This document shows positions 1 to 6,930 of a stretch of 8,416 nt of DNA, piece by piece. Source of the DNA: Caldithrix sp. Its GTDB lineage: Bacteria; Zhuqueibacterota; Zhuqueibacteria; Oceanimicrobiales; Oceanimicrobiaceae. A program made the position numbers and the translations under genes. Position 1 is the stretch's first letter. Each line of letters starts with the position of its first letter. The stretch lies in assembly GCA_004357015.1 (NCBI GenBank), contig SMXE01000069.1, forward strand, positions 1 through 8,416, given 5' to 3'. The notes below the pieces were generated by a model. The model saw only the letters and a program-made list of their open reading frames with translations, was not told the DNA's origin and did no database searches.

Positions 1-810
1 AAACTCGGCATTCTTGTGATAAACATCAACCCGGCCCCGCAACGCACGATAATGCAACGCAAAATTTGTCCCGGCCAATATCATGAAAATCGTAATAACA
101 TATTGAATATACGCATTATTGTAGTGCATAATTCCCGCATTTTTTGTAGAAAATCCGCCGGTGGCAAGTGTGCCGAATGTGTGGCAAAGCGCGTCGAATA
201 TTGTCATCCCTCCCAGTTTCAGCAAAACGGCTTCCACAATCGTGAGCAGAACATAAACGCCCCACAGAATCTTGGCTGTGTCCTGAATACGCGGCTTGAG
301 TTTGTCCACCGATGGACCTGGCGCTTCTGCTTTGAAAAGCTGCATCCCGCCTACGCCGAGCATCGGCAGGATGGCAAGCGACAGCACGATGATGCCCATG
401 CCGCCCAGCCAGTGCGTGAAACTGCGCCAGAACAAGAGCGCGTGCGTCAGGCTTTCGACGTCATCCAGAATGGTGGCGCCGGTGGTGGTGAAGCCCGACA
501 TGGTTTCAAAAAACGCATCTGTGTACGTAAGCTGCTCAGTGGCAAAAATAAAGGGCAACGCGCCAAACGCAGCCATAAGAATCCAGCCAAAGGTCACGAC
601 GCCAAACCCTTCCCGGATGCCCAGTTCGCGGTCGCGTGGCGTGAACCGCCACATCGCCAGCCCCGCGATCAGAATGATGACAAGCGAAATCACAAAGGCA
701 TACAGATCACCCTCATCATAATAAACAGAGACAAAAATGGGAATGAGAAGAGAGGCGCCAATGCAGACGAGCAAAGCACCCAATGCATGAAGGACTGCCT
801 TAATATCCAT
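1..810 (-). CDS. trkH: Trk potassium uptake system, membrane subunit TrkH (partial, C-terminus beyond left edge)
   Basis: This is the ion-conducting inner-membrane subunit of a Trk/Ktr potassium importer. The visible 270 residues read open from the ATG at 810 to the window edge, a little over half of a usual TrkH of about 480 residues. Hydrophobic segments lie near residues 5-30, 36-53, 70-90 and 133-152. The first selectivity-filter loop is seen around 103-112 (GFTTTGAT), followed by the family's FTHWLGGMG stretch at 131-139. The second filter is at 212-222 ([11 protein letters not shown]). The start codon overlaps the trkA stop by one base (TAATG), so translation is probably coupled to trkA; only a weak GAG lies upstream. 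TrkA is the expected cytoplasmic partner and is encoded directly upstream. Recognition rests on the two filter loops and the neighbour; KtrB-type naming is the only real alternative. Confidence 0.93.
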   Translation of the reverse strand, partial: MDIKAVLHALGALLVCIGASLLIPIFVSVYYDEGDLYAFVISLVIILIAGLAMWRFTPRDRELGIREGFGVVTFGWILMAAFGALPFIFATEQLTYTDAFFETMSGFTTTGATILDDVESLTHALLFWRSFTHWLGGMGIIVLSLAILPMLGVGGMQLFKAEAPGPSVDKLKPRIQDTAKILWGVYVLLTIVEAVLLKLGGMTIFDALCHTFGTLATGGFSTKNAGIMHYNNAYIQYVITIFMILAGTNFALHYRALRGRVDVYHKNAEF

Positions 811-2156
811 TACTCGAACATTTTTTCCGCGTCGGAGATCGCTGTCGGCAGGGCAAACACCACAACTTTGTCCTCCGCTTGAATTTGCGTTTCGCCCACG
901 GGAACGAAAACCTCGCCGTTTCGCGTCACTGCTCCAATAATAGCGCTGCTGGGGAATTTAAGTTTGCGTAAAGGCTTTTTGGTAACTTTAGACCCTTTGT
1001 GCGCCACGAGTTCGACGGCCTCAGCATCGATGCCTCGCAGCCTGGCAACCGAGACCACCTCGCCGCGGTGGATGAACCGCGCGATGGCGTTGGCTGTGAT
1101 CATGCGCTTATCCACCGCGGCATCGAGCCCGATGGAACTCATCAGCGGAATATAATTGGCCTGCGTCACCATGGTGATGGTGCGGCGGACGCCCAGATGT
1201 TTGGCAAGCAGTGAGGTGATAATGTTCGACTCCTCATCGTCGGTAACGGAAACGAACGCGTCCATATCCAGAATCCCTTCGGACGCAAGCAAATCTACGT
1301 CCGTGCCGTCCCCCCGGATCACGAGTGTCCGCTGTAGCTGCTCGGCCGCAAACTGCGACTTAGAAGCGCTGGACTCCACCAGTTTGATATCAAATTGCTT
1401 ATCTTGCTCTAACTCTTTCGCCACCAGACGACCGACTTTGCCGCCGCCCAGAATCATAATTTTCTCGAGATGCTCATCGGCCTTGCCGCAAATCTCAAGC
1501 AGGTCCGGCACTGATTCCGTCTTCGACACCACGAAGATCTGGTCTCGGACATGAAAATAATCCTCCCCTGTCGGGATAATGGTGCGGCCGTTTCGGAAAA
1601 TCGCCACCGTGCGAAACGTGAGATCCGTCATGCCCATGCTGACCTCATGCAGCTTTTTCCCAATAATTTTCGCTTTGGAATCCAGCCGCAGCCCCATCAA
1701 TTGAATGGCGCCATCGGCAAATTCGATCACGTCTGTGGCAGCGGAGCGCCGAATCAACCAGACAATTTCGTTTGCAGTCTCCAATTCCGGATTGATAATC
1801 AGGTCAATTCCGAGCTGTTTGGGCGTCAGGACGGCGTCCTCGTGGGTATACTCTTCATTTCTGATGCGCGCGATTTTTTTTGCCACGCCGAATTTCTCGG
1901 CCAGCATGCATGCCAAGATGTTCACTTCATCGCTGGCGGAAACCGCAATCACCAGGTCGGTTTGCTCTATGCCGGCATTCATCAGGGTGCGAACGCTCGA
2001 TCCACTGCCTTCGATGACCATGATGTCCAACGACTCTTCAGCCCGCATGATTTTTTCTTTGTCCGGCTCAACCAGCACCACCTGGTGGCCTTCACGCGAA
2101 AGAATTTTAGAGAGATGAAAACCGACTTCACCGCCGCCAACAAGAATGATTCTCAA
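810..2156 (-). CDS. trkA: Trk potassium uptake system, NAD-binding regulatory protein TrkA
   Basis: This is the cytoplasmic gating subunit that sits on TrkH and controls potassium flow in response to bound nucleotide. The 448 residues contain two tandem RCK units, as in full-length TrkA. The first Rossmann fold has GGGEVG at 7-12 with an acidic residue (Glu30) ending the second strand, and its RCK_C part spans about 140-225. The second Rossmann fold has GGGKVG at 237-242 with Glu261 in the equivalent place, and its RCK_C part spans about 365-440. The start codon is TTG, not ATG. It is supported by a GGAG Shine-Dalgarno at 2164-2167, seven bases upstream, and by the fold starting directly at residue 2. 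It lies 21 bases after the threonine aldolase stop and overlaps trkH by one base, so the three genes are probably co-transcribed. Confidence 0.95.
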   Translation of the reverse strand: MRIILVGGGEVGFHLSKILSREGHQVVLVEPDKEKIMRAEESLDIMVIEGSGSSVRTLMNAGIEQTDLVIAVSASDEVNILACMLAEKFGVAKKIARIRNEEYTHEDAVLTPKQLGIDLIINPELETANEIVWLIRRSAATDVIEFADGAIQLMGLRLDSKAKIIGKKLHEVSMGMTDLTFRTVAIFRNGRTIIPTGEDYFHVRDQIFVVSKTESVPDLLEICGKADEHLEKIMILGGGKVGRLVAKELEQDKQFDIKLVESSASKSQFAAEQLQRTLVIRGDGTDVDLLASEGILDMDAFVSVTDDEESNIITSLLAKHLGVRRTITMVTQANYIPLMSSIGLDAAVDKRMITANAIARFIHRGEVVSVARLRGIDAEAVELVAHKGSKVTKKPLRKLKFPSSAIIGAVTRNGEVFVPVGETQIQAEDKVVVFALPTAISDAEKMFE

Positions 2157-2163
2157 TTATTTA

Positions 2164-2167
2164 CTCC
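2164..2167 (-). promoter_or_regulatory. Ribosome binding site for the TTG start of trkA
   Basis: GGAG on the minus strand, seven bases before TTG at 2156. It lies in the 21-base gap after the threonine aldolase stop codon. It is the main sequence evidence that the unusual TTG is the true start. Confidence 0.7.
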
Positions 2168-2177
2168 GATCCGGACG

Positions 2178-3230
2178 TTAGTGTGTACCACGAACAATCT
2201 TGCTGAATATGCCGGCAGCGAATTCAACATCTTCCCGGCTGACATCGAGATGCGTTACGGCCCGCAGTCTGGTAGGCCCAAAAGGAACCACCAGAACGCC
2301 CGCGTCCTTGAGCGCCTCCAGAAGCTCTGAAACGGTGCGACCACTCTCTGCAATATCGAAAATTACGATATTGGTTTGCACCGTATCGAGATCGACTTCG
2401 ATGCCCGGCAACTCAGCAAGACGCTCTGCCAAAAGTCGCGCGTTGGCGTGATCCTCCGGCAGCCGCGATAAATTGTTTTCCAGTGCGTACAGAACCGCCG
2501 ACGCCAAAATGCCCACCTGCCGCATGCCGCCACCAAACAGTTTGCGCAAGCGGTGCGCCTCCTGCACAAATTCCTTCGTTCCAGCAATGGCAGACCCAAT
2601 GGGCGCACCAAGTCCTTTAGAAAAGCAGACTGAAATAGAATCACAGTAGCCAACATAATCCTGCAGCGGAATTCCGGTGGCCGCCGAAGCATTCCAGATT
2701 CGAGCGCCATCCAGATGTAGCTTCAACCCGCGCTCCTGTGCAAGCATGTGCAAATCGGCCAGAACGTCGATGGGAAAAACCGTGCCGCCGGCGCTGTTGT
2801 GAGTGTTCTCAACAGCAATGACCGTGGTTTTTGGCAAGAAGTACAACGGCGGCTGAATGGCCGTTTCCACCTGCTCGCGCGTGATCGCCCCACGCGTCCC
2901 CTGAATGCTGCGCATCTGCACGCCGGAAAGAAAAGCGGCAGCGCCCGACTCGTAGTTTAAGATGTGACAGCCGGACTCGCAGACAACTTCGTCCCCGGGC
3001 TGCGTGTGCACCTTGATGCAGATCTCATTGCCCATGGTTCCGCTGGGAACGAACAAAGCCGCCTCGGCGCCAAACATTTCGGCAAGCCGCTCCTGCAGTG
3101 AATTCACGGTCGGGTCTTCGCCAAACACATCATCTCCCACCTCGGCCTGGGCCATGGCTTTACGCATGCCATCGCACGGACGCGTGACCGTGTCGCTTCT
3201 TAAATCAATCAATCTCTTCGCTTGCCTCAT
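2178..3230 (-). CDS. ltaE: Low-specificity L-threonine aldolase (PLP-dependent, beta-eliminating lyase family)
   Basis: This cytoplasmic PLP enzyme is expected to cleave L-threonine or L-allo-threonine to glycine and acetaldehyde. The 350 residues match the usual family length. Family features seen: the N-terminal [12 protein letters not shown] stretch (7-18), the GDDVFGEDP motif (32-40), a phosphate-binding SGTMGN loop (63-68), His89 that would stack on the cofactor, HLDGAR (172-177) with Asp174 for the pyridine nitrogen, and Lys205 in FSKGLGAP as the PLP Schiff-base lysine. I chose the ATG at 3230 rather than an in-frame ATG at 3293. The first 21 residues of the longer form are unlike the family, a GAGAG sequence precedes the 3230 start, and the predicted -10 element overlaps 3293. 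It is the first gene of the unit with trkA and trkH. The functional link to potassium uptake is not obvious. Confidence 0.93.
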   Translation of the reverse strand: MRQAKRLIDLRSDTVTRPCDGMRKAMAQAEVGDDVFGEDPTVNSLQERLAEMFGAEAALFVPSGTMGNEICIKVHTQPGDEVVCESGCHILNYESGAAAFLSGVQMRSIQGTRGAITREQVETAIQPPLYFLPKTTVIAVENTHNSAGGTVFPIDVLADLHMLAQERGLKLHLDGARIWNASAATGIPLQDYVGYCDSISVCFSKGLGAPIGSAIAGTKEFVQEAHRLRKLFGGGMRQVGILASAVLYALENNLSRLPEDHANARLLAERLAELPGIEVDLDTVQTNIVIFDIAESGRTVSELLEALKDAGVLVVPFGPTRLRAVTHLDVSREDVEFAAGIFSKIVRGTH

Positions 3231-3293
3231 CCGGTTATTCTCTCTAGTATTCCAAGCACCACAGCCCCATGCGGGTCTTAGAAAAAGACACAT

Positions 3294-3322
3294 AGTTTAC
3301 AATGTTCGGGCTAAAATTGCAA
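3294..3322 (-). promoter_or_regulatory. Predicted sigma70-type promoter for ltaE-trkA-trkH
   Basis: On the minus strand TTGCAA (3317-3322) is separated by 17 bases from TAAACT (3294-3299). Each matches four of six consensus positions. Transcription would start near 3287 and leave a leader of about 57 bases before the ATG at 3230. A 5-bp inverted repeat (GTCTT/AAGAC, 3275-3289) would lie around the start of that transcript. Confidence 0.45.
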
Positions 3323-3336
3323 GCGAAAAGAAGTCC

Positions 3337-3365
3337 TTGACAAGAACGGGTCAAATCATTAAATT
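3337..3365 (+). promoter_or_regulatory. Predicted sigma70-type promoter for the HNH endonuclease gene
   Basis: A perfect -35 TTGACA (3337-3342) is followed after 17 bases by TAAATT (3360-3365, four of six matches). Transcription would begin near 3372, leaving a leader of about 130 bases before the coding start. The -35 box is the left arm of an inverted repeat, TTGAC (3337-3341) and GTCAA (3350-3354), which could be an operator. Confidence 0.45.
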
Positions 3366-3492
3366 TAGTAAAAACAACGCACGATTTGTCCGTCAGCCTT
3401 CGTTTTCGCGGCTTTCCATACCAATCAAACCAAACATAGCGGCACAAAGGGAACACTTTCAGAGTCGACATTGTTAAATAGCTTCAAAAAGT

Positions 3493-3499
3493 AAGGTGG
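3493..3499 (+). promoter_or_regulatory. Ribosome binding site that decides the HNH gene start
   Basis: AAGGTGG, one mismatch from AAGGAGG, lies five bases before GTG at 3505. The alternative in-frame GTG at 3496 lies inside this site and has no Shine-Dalgarno of its own, so 3505 is preferred. Confidence 0.65.
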
Positions 3500-3504
3500 T
3501 AGCG

Positions 3505-4017
3505 GTGTACTCACAAGTTCTGGTACTCAACGCAAGTTATGAGCCCATTCACATTTGCGATGCGCGGCGGGCGATTATTTTGATCGTGAAGGGCGCAGCG
3601 AGCAGTGAGCAGGATACGCCGCACGTCCTGCGATCACCCTCCGTGGTCTTCCCTGTTCCGGCTGTTATCCGGCTGGTGCGTTACATCCAGATTCCTTACC
3701 GCAAGCGCGCATACTCTAAGGGACACATTTTCCTGCGCGACAGCCACACATGCCAGTACTGCGGCAAAATGGACGTACACAACAAGTTGACGCTCGACCA
3801 CATTTTGCCACAATCGCGCGGCGGCAAAAGCGTCTGGGAAAACCTGGTCACCTGTTGCCGCCGCTGCAATACCAAGAAGAGCGACCGCACGCCGAAAGAA
3901 GCGAATATGGCTCTTATCAACAAGCCGAGACCGCTGAGCAGCTACTTTTATCTGCATCTCGTTCGCATCAAGGCACGCGACAATCACTACTGGCGGAAAT
4001 ACCTTTACTATGAGTAA
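3505..4017 (+). CDS. Stand-alone HNH endonuclease family protein
   Basis: A 170-residue protein of the widespread small HNH nuclease family whose members typically open with a VLVLNxxYEP-like segment (here residues 5-14). The C-terminal half holds the nuclease fold. Zinc ligands are Cys83 and Cys86 (CQYC) and Cys118 and Cys121 (CRRC). The beta-beta-alpha-metal core has LDHI at 97-100 with His99 as the likely general base, then Asn113 (WENL) and Asn122. All key residues are intact, so it is probably an active metal-dependent DNA nuclease. No cognate methyltransferase or phage gene is adjacent, so a restriction or homing role is not supported. The cellular role of this family is not settled. 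The start is GTG at 3505; GTG at 3496 would add three residues. It is convergent with the CNNM/CorC gene. Confidence 0.88.
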   Translation: MYSQVLVLNASYEPIHICDARRAIILIVKGAASSEQDTPHVLRSPSVVFPVPAVIRLVRYIQIPYRKRAYSKGHIFLRDSHTCQYCGKMDVHNKLTLDHILPQSRGGKSVWENLVTCCRRCNTKKSDRTPKEANMALINKPRPLSSYFYLHLVRIKARDNHYWRKYLYYE

Positions 4018-4048
4018 GCCGGCGCGCTGAAGCCGCAAGTACAAGAGG

Positions 4049-4125
4049 GCAAACTGAAAAATGAGAAGTGCAAAGTTGCAGATGGCAGATAGAGGCTGGA
4101 AGATGGATGATGGAAAATGGGAGAT
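4049..4125. repeat. Degenerate 7-bp tandem repeat array, 11 units, consensus GGAARAT
   Basis: Eleven consecutive 7-base units fill 77 bases, and every one ends in T. In order: GCAAACT, GAAAAAT, GAGAAGT, GCAAAGT, TGCAGAT, GGCAGAT, AGAGGCT, GGAAGAT, GGATGAT, GGAAAAT and GGGAGAT. The plus strand is almost pure purine apart from the phased T. The right-hand units are closer to consensus than the left-hand ones, and a six-base remnant TGAGAT follows at 4126-4131. The period is not a multiple of three and no gene is present, so this is a non-coding repeat. Heptamer short tandem repeats are known from intergenic DNA of cyanobacteria, but I do not claim the same family. Confidence 0.8.
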
Positions 4126-4241
4126 TGAGATACCACGATCCGTCAATCTAATGCTCCAAGAAATCCATTGCCTCAGATGAAAGGCGCTGGACTTAGCAAA
4201 ATTTTGCACCTTTATGCTTGACAAGCAGATAGGCTGAGCTA

Positions 4242-4281
4242 AACAAAAGCCTTGTGGATTTGATTCCATCAGGCTTTTGTT
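4242..4281. terminator. Probable bidirectional terminator hairpin
   Basis: A perfect 11-bp inverted repeat, AACAAAAGCCT (4242-4252) and AGGCTTTTGTT (4271-4281). After one mismatch the stem could extend inward by GTGGA/TCCAT (4254-4258 with 4265-4269, one G-T pair), closing on a six-base loop. T-rich 3' arms occur in both directions (GGCTTTTGTTGTT on plus, GGCTTTTGTTTAG on minus). The position between convergent genes suits a shared terminator. The T tract is partly inside the stem, so it is not a textbook intrinsic terminator. Confidence 0.6.
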
Positions 4282-4340
4282 GTTAGACAGCCTGCGACAC
4301 CTATAGGAAGTTTTGAACGTTAGCATGCGTCTGGCGAACT

Positions 4341-5663
4341 CTACTCTGCCGGCAACTTCGATTCCTCGTTCTGCAAAATCAGGCGGACTTTGGCGATACG
4401 CTGCCGATCGACAGCTTCGACGATAAAAGCGCCATCTTCGAATTCCAGTTTGTGGCCGGGTTTGGGGATGTGGCCAGCCAGGCTAAAAACGACGCCGGCA
4501 ATGGTCTCCACATCAAACTCGGGAAATTTTATCTTGAACCGTTCTTCACACATCTGCACCGGGCACAGGCCGTCGATGATGTACTCCTGCCGGCCGACCT
4601 GCCGGATGAACGTCACGGGCTGGTCAAACTCGTCGTAGATCTCACCCACCAGTTCTTCCAGCACATCCTCCAGCGTCACGATGCCGGTAGTGCCGCCGTA
4701 CTCATCGATGAGGACAGCCATGTGCAGCTTGGTGCGCTGAAACTCGCGGATAAGCGCGTCCAGCGTGATGGTTTCCGGATAGAATATGACATCGCGTTTA
4801 AGGTTGACCATTTTCAGCCCGCGCTCACCACGCGCGGTTGCTGCCAGCACGTCCTTGATATGCACCATGCCGATGACGTGATCCAGATCACCTTCACAAA
4901 GCGGGTAGCGCGTGTGCTGGTAATCCTGTGTAATCTTTAGGTTTTCTGAAAATGTATTGGTGGTGGAAAGGTAAACTGTCGCCGTGCGCGGAATCATGAT
5001 TTGCTTGGCCATCTTGTCGTGCAGCGCCAGTACGTTCTCCATGATTTCCACTTCGCGTCCGGTCAGGTAGCCACTGCGTTTCGAATGCGCGAAGATAAGT
5101 TTCAACTCCTCTTCGGAGTGGGCCGTCTCGGTGTCCGCTTTCGGGTCGATGCCAAAAAGCTTCACCAGCAACAAAGCCGACTGGTTCAACAGCGTGATAA
5201 ACGGTCTAAAAATCCGGTAGAAAATGTGCAGCGGAATCGCGACGCGAAGCGCTGTCTTTTCGGCCAGCCGGATGGAAACCGATTTGGGCGCCATCTCGCC
5301 CAGTACGATGTGCAGGTAGGTGATGATGGCAAAAGCAATCGTGAACGAAACTGTGTGTAACGCGGGTTCGGATTGAATGCCCAATTCTGACAACACCGGC
5401 CGAAGCCCGCGCGACACAAACGGCTCGCCGATCCAGCCCAGCGCCAGACTGGCAAATGTAATTCCGACCTGACAGGCTGAGAGGTACGCATCGAGATTGT
5501 CCAGAATTCGACCTGTCAGCCGCGCCGCCAGGCCACCCTCCTCGCGGAGTCGTTGTTCGATCTGAGACGAGCGTACCTTTATAATGGCAAATTCTGCCGC
5601 GACAAAAAAGCCGTTGAGAAAAACAAAGAACAAAATAATGAGGCTCTGAAACAGATATTCCAT
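4341..5663 (-). CDS. CNNM/CorC-type membrane protein (hemolysin family, DUF21 with CBS pair)
   Basis: A 440-residue inner-membrane protein of the CNNM/CorB-CorC group, linked in studied members to magnesium or other divalent-cation export. The older 'hemolysin' name is historical. The N-terminal DUF21 membrane domain covers about 1-195, with hydrophobic segments near 5-28, 62-78, 104-122 and 138-170, and the conserved GEMAPK motif at 122-127. A CBS pair follows (about 220-275 and 285-342), including IDEYGGTTGIVTLEDVLEEL at 319-338, and is expected to sense adenine nucleotides. A CorC_HlyC domain fills about 355-432. I chose ATG at 5663; TTG at 5666 is also possible and neither has a clear Shine-Dalgarno. 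It is the last gene of the unit, 65 bases after the OmpA-like gene. The ion carried cannot be read from sequence, so no symbol is given. Confidence 0.9.
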   Translation of the reverse strand: MEYLFQSLIILFFVFLNGFFVAAEFAIIKVRSSQIEQRLREEGGLAARLTGRILDNLDAYLSACQVGITFASLALGWIGEPFVSRGLRPVLSELGIQSEPALHTVSFTIAFAIITYLHIVLGEMAPKSVSIRLAEKTALRVAIPLHIFYRIFRPFITLLNQSALLLVKLFGIDPKADTETAHSEEELKLIFAHSKRSGYLTGREVEIMENVLALHDKMAKQIMIPRTATVYLSTTNTFSENLKITQDYQHTRYPLCEGDLDHVIGMVHIKDVLAATARGERGLKMVNLKRDVIFYPETITLDALIREFQRTKLHMAVLIDEYGGTTGIVTLEDVLEELVGEIYDEFDQPVTFIRQVGRQEYIIDGLCPVQMCEERFKIKFPEFDVETIAGVVFSLAGHIPKPGHKLEFEDGAFIVEAVDRQRIAKVRLILQNEESKLPAE

Positions 5664-5728
5664 CAAATCTAAAGTCCGGAGAATATTGATTCTGACTAAT
5701 CTTTTATGGCAGCAATCTTTGCTCTGCC

Positions 5729-6424
5729 CTACTCAGCCGGCAACAGCAGAATTTCAATCCGGCGGTTCTGCATTCTGCCCTTGCGCGTTTTGTTGGTCGA
5801 TACGGGATGATTTTGCCCAAGACCAGCTACTTCCAGATGACCTGCGTTGATTCCCACTACCTCTTGCAGGAAGCGAACCACATTTGTCGCCCTCGCTGCA
5901 GACAGTTCCCAATTTGTCGGAAACCGGTTCTGCAGTTTCGGATGAATGGGAACGTTATCTGTGTGGCCTTCTACCCGGACGCGTTTGTTTCTTGTTTTCT
6001 TAAGGATGTCACCCACCTGCCGCAGTACTTTGATCCCGGGGGAAGTGATTTCCGCCTTACCGGAGGGAAAGAGGATACTGTCTACGATTTTGACATTCAA
6101 CTTGTCGGCCATGCGTGTGATAGTGATCTGCCCCTTTTTGATTTCCTCCTTAAGCCCTTCGATCAGATCGTCGTAGGTGGTCTTGAGCCGCTCAATTTCT
6201 TCGTTCTTTGCTTCGGAGAGTTCCACCACTTTTTCATCAAGTCGCCTGGACAGCACCGCGTTTCTCTGCTCAAGTTGCTCCACCTGAAAAAGCAACTCCA
6301 GATTTTTCCGCTCCACCTCGCCATAGGAGGTTTGCAACGGTGCAATCCGGTCAAGATAATAATATCCTGCAATTCCGAGCAGCACCACGATCAGAATCAT
6401 TAAAAAAGTTGAAAAAGAAGACAT
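5729..6424 (-). CDS. Membrane-anchored OmpA/MotB-like peptidoglycan-binding protein
   Basis: A 231-residue protein with one N-terminal membrane helix (about 5-24), a charged predicted coiled coil (about 32-100) and a C-terminal OmpA/MotB domain (about 110-228). The domain carries VEGHTDNVPI at 151-160, with Asp156, and SAARAT at 175-180, with Arg178. These are the positions that in OmpA-type domains hold the diaminopimelate of peptidoglycan. NRRIEI near the end is also typical. It is therefore probably inserted in the inner membrane and grips the cell wall. The VPI form and the layout resemble flagellar MotB, but the helix lacks the buried Asp needed for proton flow and no motA is adjacent, so a motor role is unlikely. 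The ATG follows the methyltransferase stop by five bases. GGAG at 6433-6436, eight bases upstream, lies within the end of that gene. Confidence 0.88.
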   Translation of the reverse strand: MSSFSTFLMILIVVLLGIAGYYYLDRIAPLQTSYGEVERKNLELLFQVEQLEQRNAVLSRRLDEKVVELSEAKNEEIERLKTTYDDLIEGLKEEIKKGQITITRMADKLNVKIVDSILFPSGKAEITSPGIKVLRQVGDILKKTRNKRVRVEGHTDNVPIHPKLQNRFPTNWELSAARATNVVRFLQEVVGINAGHLEVAGLGQNHPVSTNKTRKGRMQNRRIEILLLPAE

Positions 6425-6429
6425 TCTTT

Positions 6430-6891
6430 CTACTCCATGAAATTCGATCTGCCAGCCACTTCATATGCCGCAATTCCGAATGCCACGCTTACGTTCAAGG
6501 AGACCTTGCTTCCGCGCATCGGAATTCTGATGTGCACATCGGCAAGCGCCAGCGTCTCTTTGGAAATGCCGTGGTATTCGTTGCCAACCACCAGGCACAG
6601 TGGAGATTCATAGTGCACTTCATTGAAAAGAACAGCGGCGCCCGTGGTTTCCAACACCACGATCTTGACCTTCTCGGCACGCAACTGTCGGATCACCACC
6701 GCAGCCTCACGATGATACTCCCACGGCACGTTTTCCTCGGCCCCAAGCGCCACCTTCCGAATCTCACGGTGTGGCGGTTTGCCGGTAATCCCGGTCAGGA
6801 AAATCCGCGAAACACCGGCACCGTCGGCGGTTCTGAAGATCGCACCCACGTTGTAAAGGCTGCGAACGTTTTCAAGTAACGCATAAACCAT
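6430..6891 (-). CDS. SpoU/TrmH family RNA 2'-O-methyltransferase (short form)
   Basis: A SAM-dependent SPOUT methyltransferase expected to methylate a ribose 2'-hydroxyl in tRNA or rRNA. At 153 residues it is only the catalytic knotted domain, without the N-terminal substrate-binding domain of many TrmH or RlmB proteins. All three SpoU motifs are visible. Motif 1 is NVRSLYNVGAIFRTADG (8-24), with Asn14 and the catalytic-type Arg20. Motif 2 is LCLVVGNEYHGIS (98-110). Motif 3 is IPMRGSKVSLNVSVAFGIA (123-141), with the conserved Ser and Asn. The size is like TrmL, but the sequence is not close enough to name the target, so no symbol is given. It begins at motif 1 almost at once, so the ATG at 6891 is secure. 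It is the first gene of the unit. The predicted promoter leaves almost no leader. Confidence 0.9.
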   Translation of the reverse strand: MVYALLENVRSLYNVGAIFRTADGAGVSRIFLTGITGKPPHREIRKVALGAEENVPWEYHREAAVVIRQLRAEKVKIVVLETTGAAVLFNEVHYESPLCLVVGNEYHGISKETLALADVHIRIPMRGSKVSLNVSVAFGIAAYEVAGRSNFME

Positions 6892-6901
6892 CTTTAATTT
6901 T

Positions 6902-6930
6902 ATGGTAGCAAATTATTCCTTTCTTGTCAA
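6902..6930 (-). promoter_or_regulatory. Predicted promoter of the methyltransferase-OmpA-CNNM unit, almost abutting the ATG
   Basis: On the minus strand a perfect TTGACA (6925-6930) is followed after exactly 17 bases by TACCAT (6902-6907). A TGC directly before it gives an extended -10 TGN motif. A start about seven bases further on would fall near 6895, only about four bases before the ATG at 6891. A short inverted repeat AGCCT/AGGCT (6930-6942) overlaps the upstream edge of the -35 box. Confidence 0.65.

Larger units (their letters stand above)
4018..4340. other. Intergenic region between convergent genes
   Basis: This 323-base gap lies between the HNH gene and the CNNM/CorC gene. It holds an 11-unit degenerate heptamer array (4049-4125), a 12-bp palindrome GCAAAATTTTGC (4196-4207), an 11-base palindrome GCTTGACAAGC (4216-4226) and a strong hairpin (4242-4281). 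A minus-strand open frame across it (3634-4326) is antisense to the HNH gene, contains the simple repeat and resembles nothing I know, so I do not call it a gene. Positions 4282-4340 show nothing I can interpret. Confidence 0.7.

Noticed and set aside
16..882. Plus-strand open frame of 288 codons at the left end
   Set aside because: It is antisense to trkH and the end of trkA, whose filter loops and Rossmann motifs are unmistakable. The translation is low-complexity and basic.
3231..3293. Upstream in-frame ATG at 3293 as the threonine aldolase start
   Set aside because: The extra 21 residues do not look like the family, the ATG abuts the predicted -10 element, and the ATG at 3230 has a better upstream purine-rich site.
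4218..4246. TTGACA at 4218-4223 as a plus-strand promoter
   Set aside because: No acceptable -10 box occurs 16-18 bases downstream, and the would-be transcript would run straight into the hairpin and an antisense gene.
4253..4270. The hairpin loop resembles a tRNA T-arm (TTTGATT before CCA)
   Set aside because: The stem for a T-arm would be mispaired, the conserved C56 is T, and no anticodon arm or acceptor stem can be built around it. It fits better as the inner part of the terminator hairpin.
3634..4326. Long minus-strand open frame of 230 codons antisense to the HNH gene
   Set aside because: It overlaps a clear HNH gene on the other strand, runs through the heptamer repeat and hairpin, and its translation resembles no protein family.
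5729..6424. Naming the OmpA-like gene as flagellar motB
   Set aside because: The membrane helix lacks the essential buried Asp, no motA is adjacent, and no other flagellar gene is in the window.
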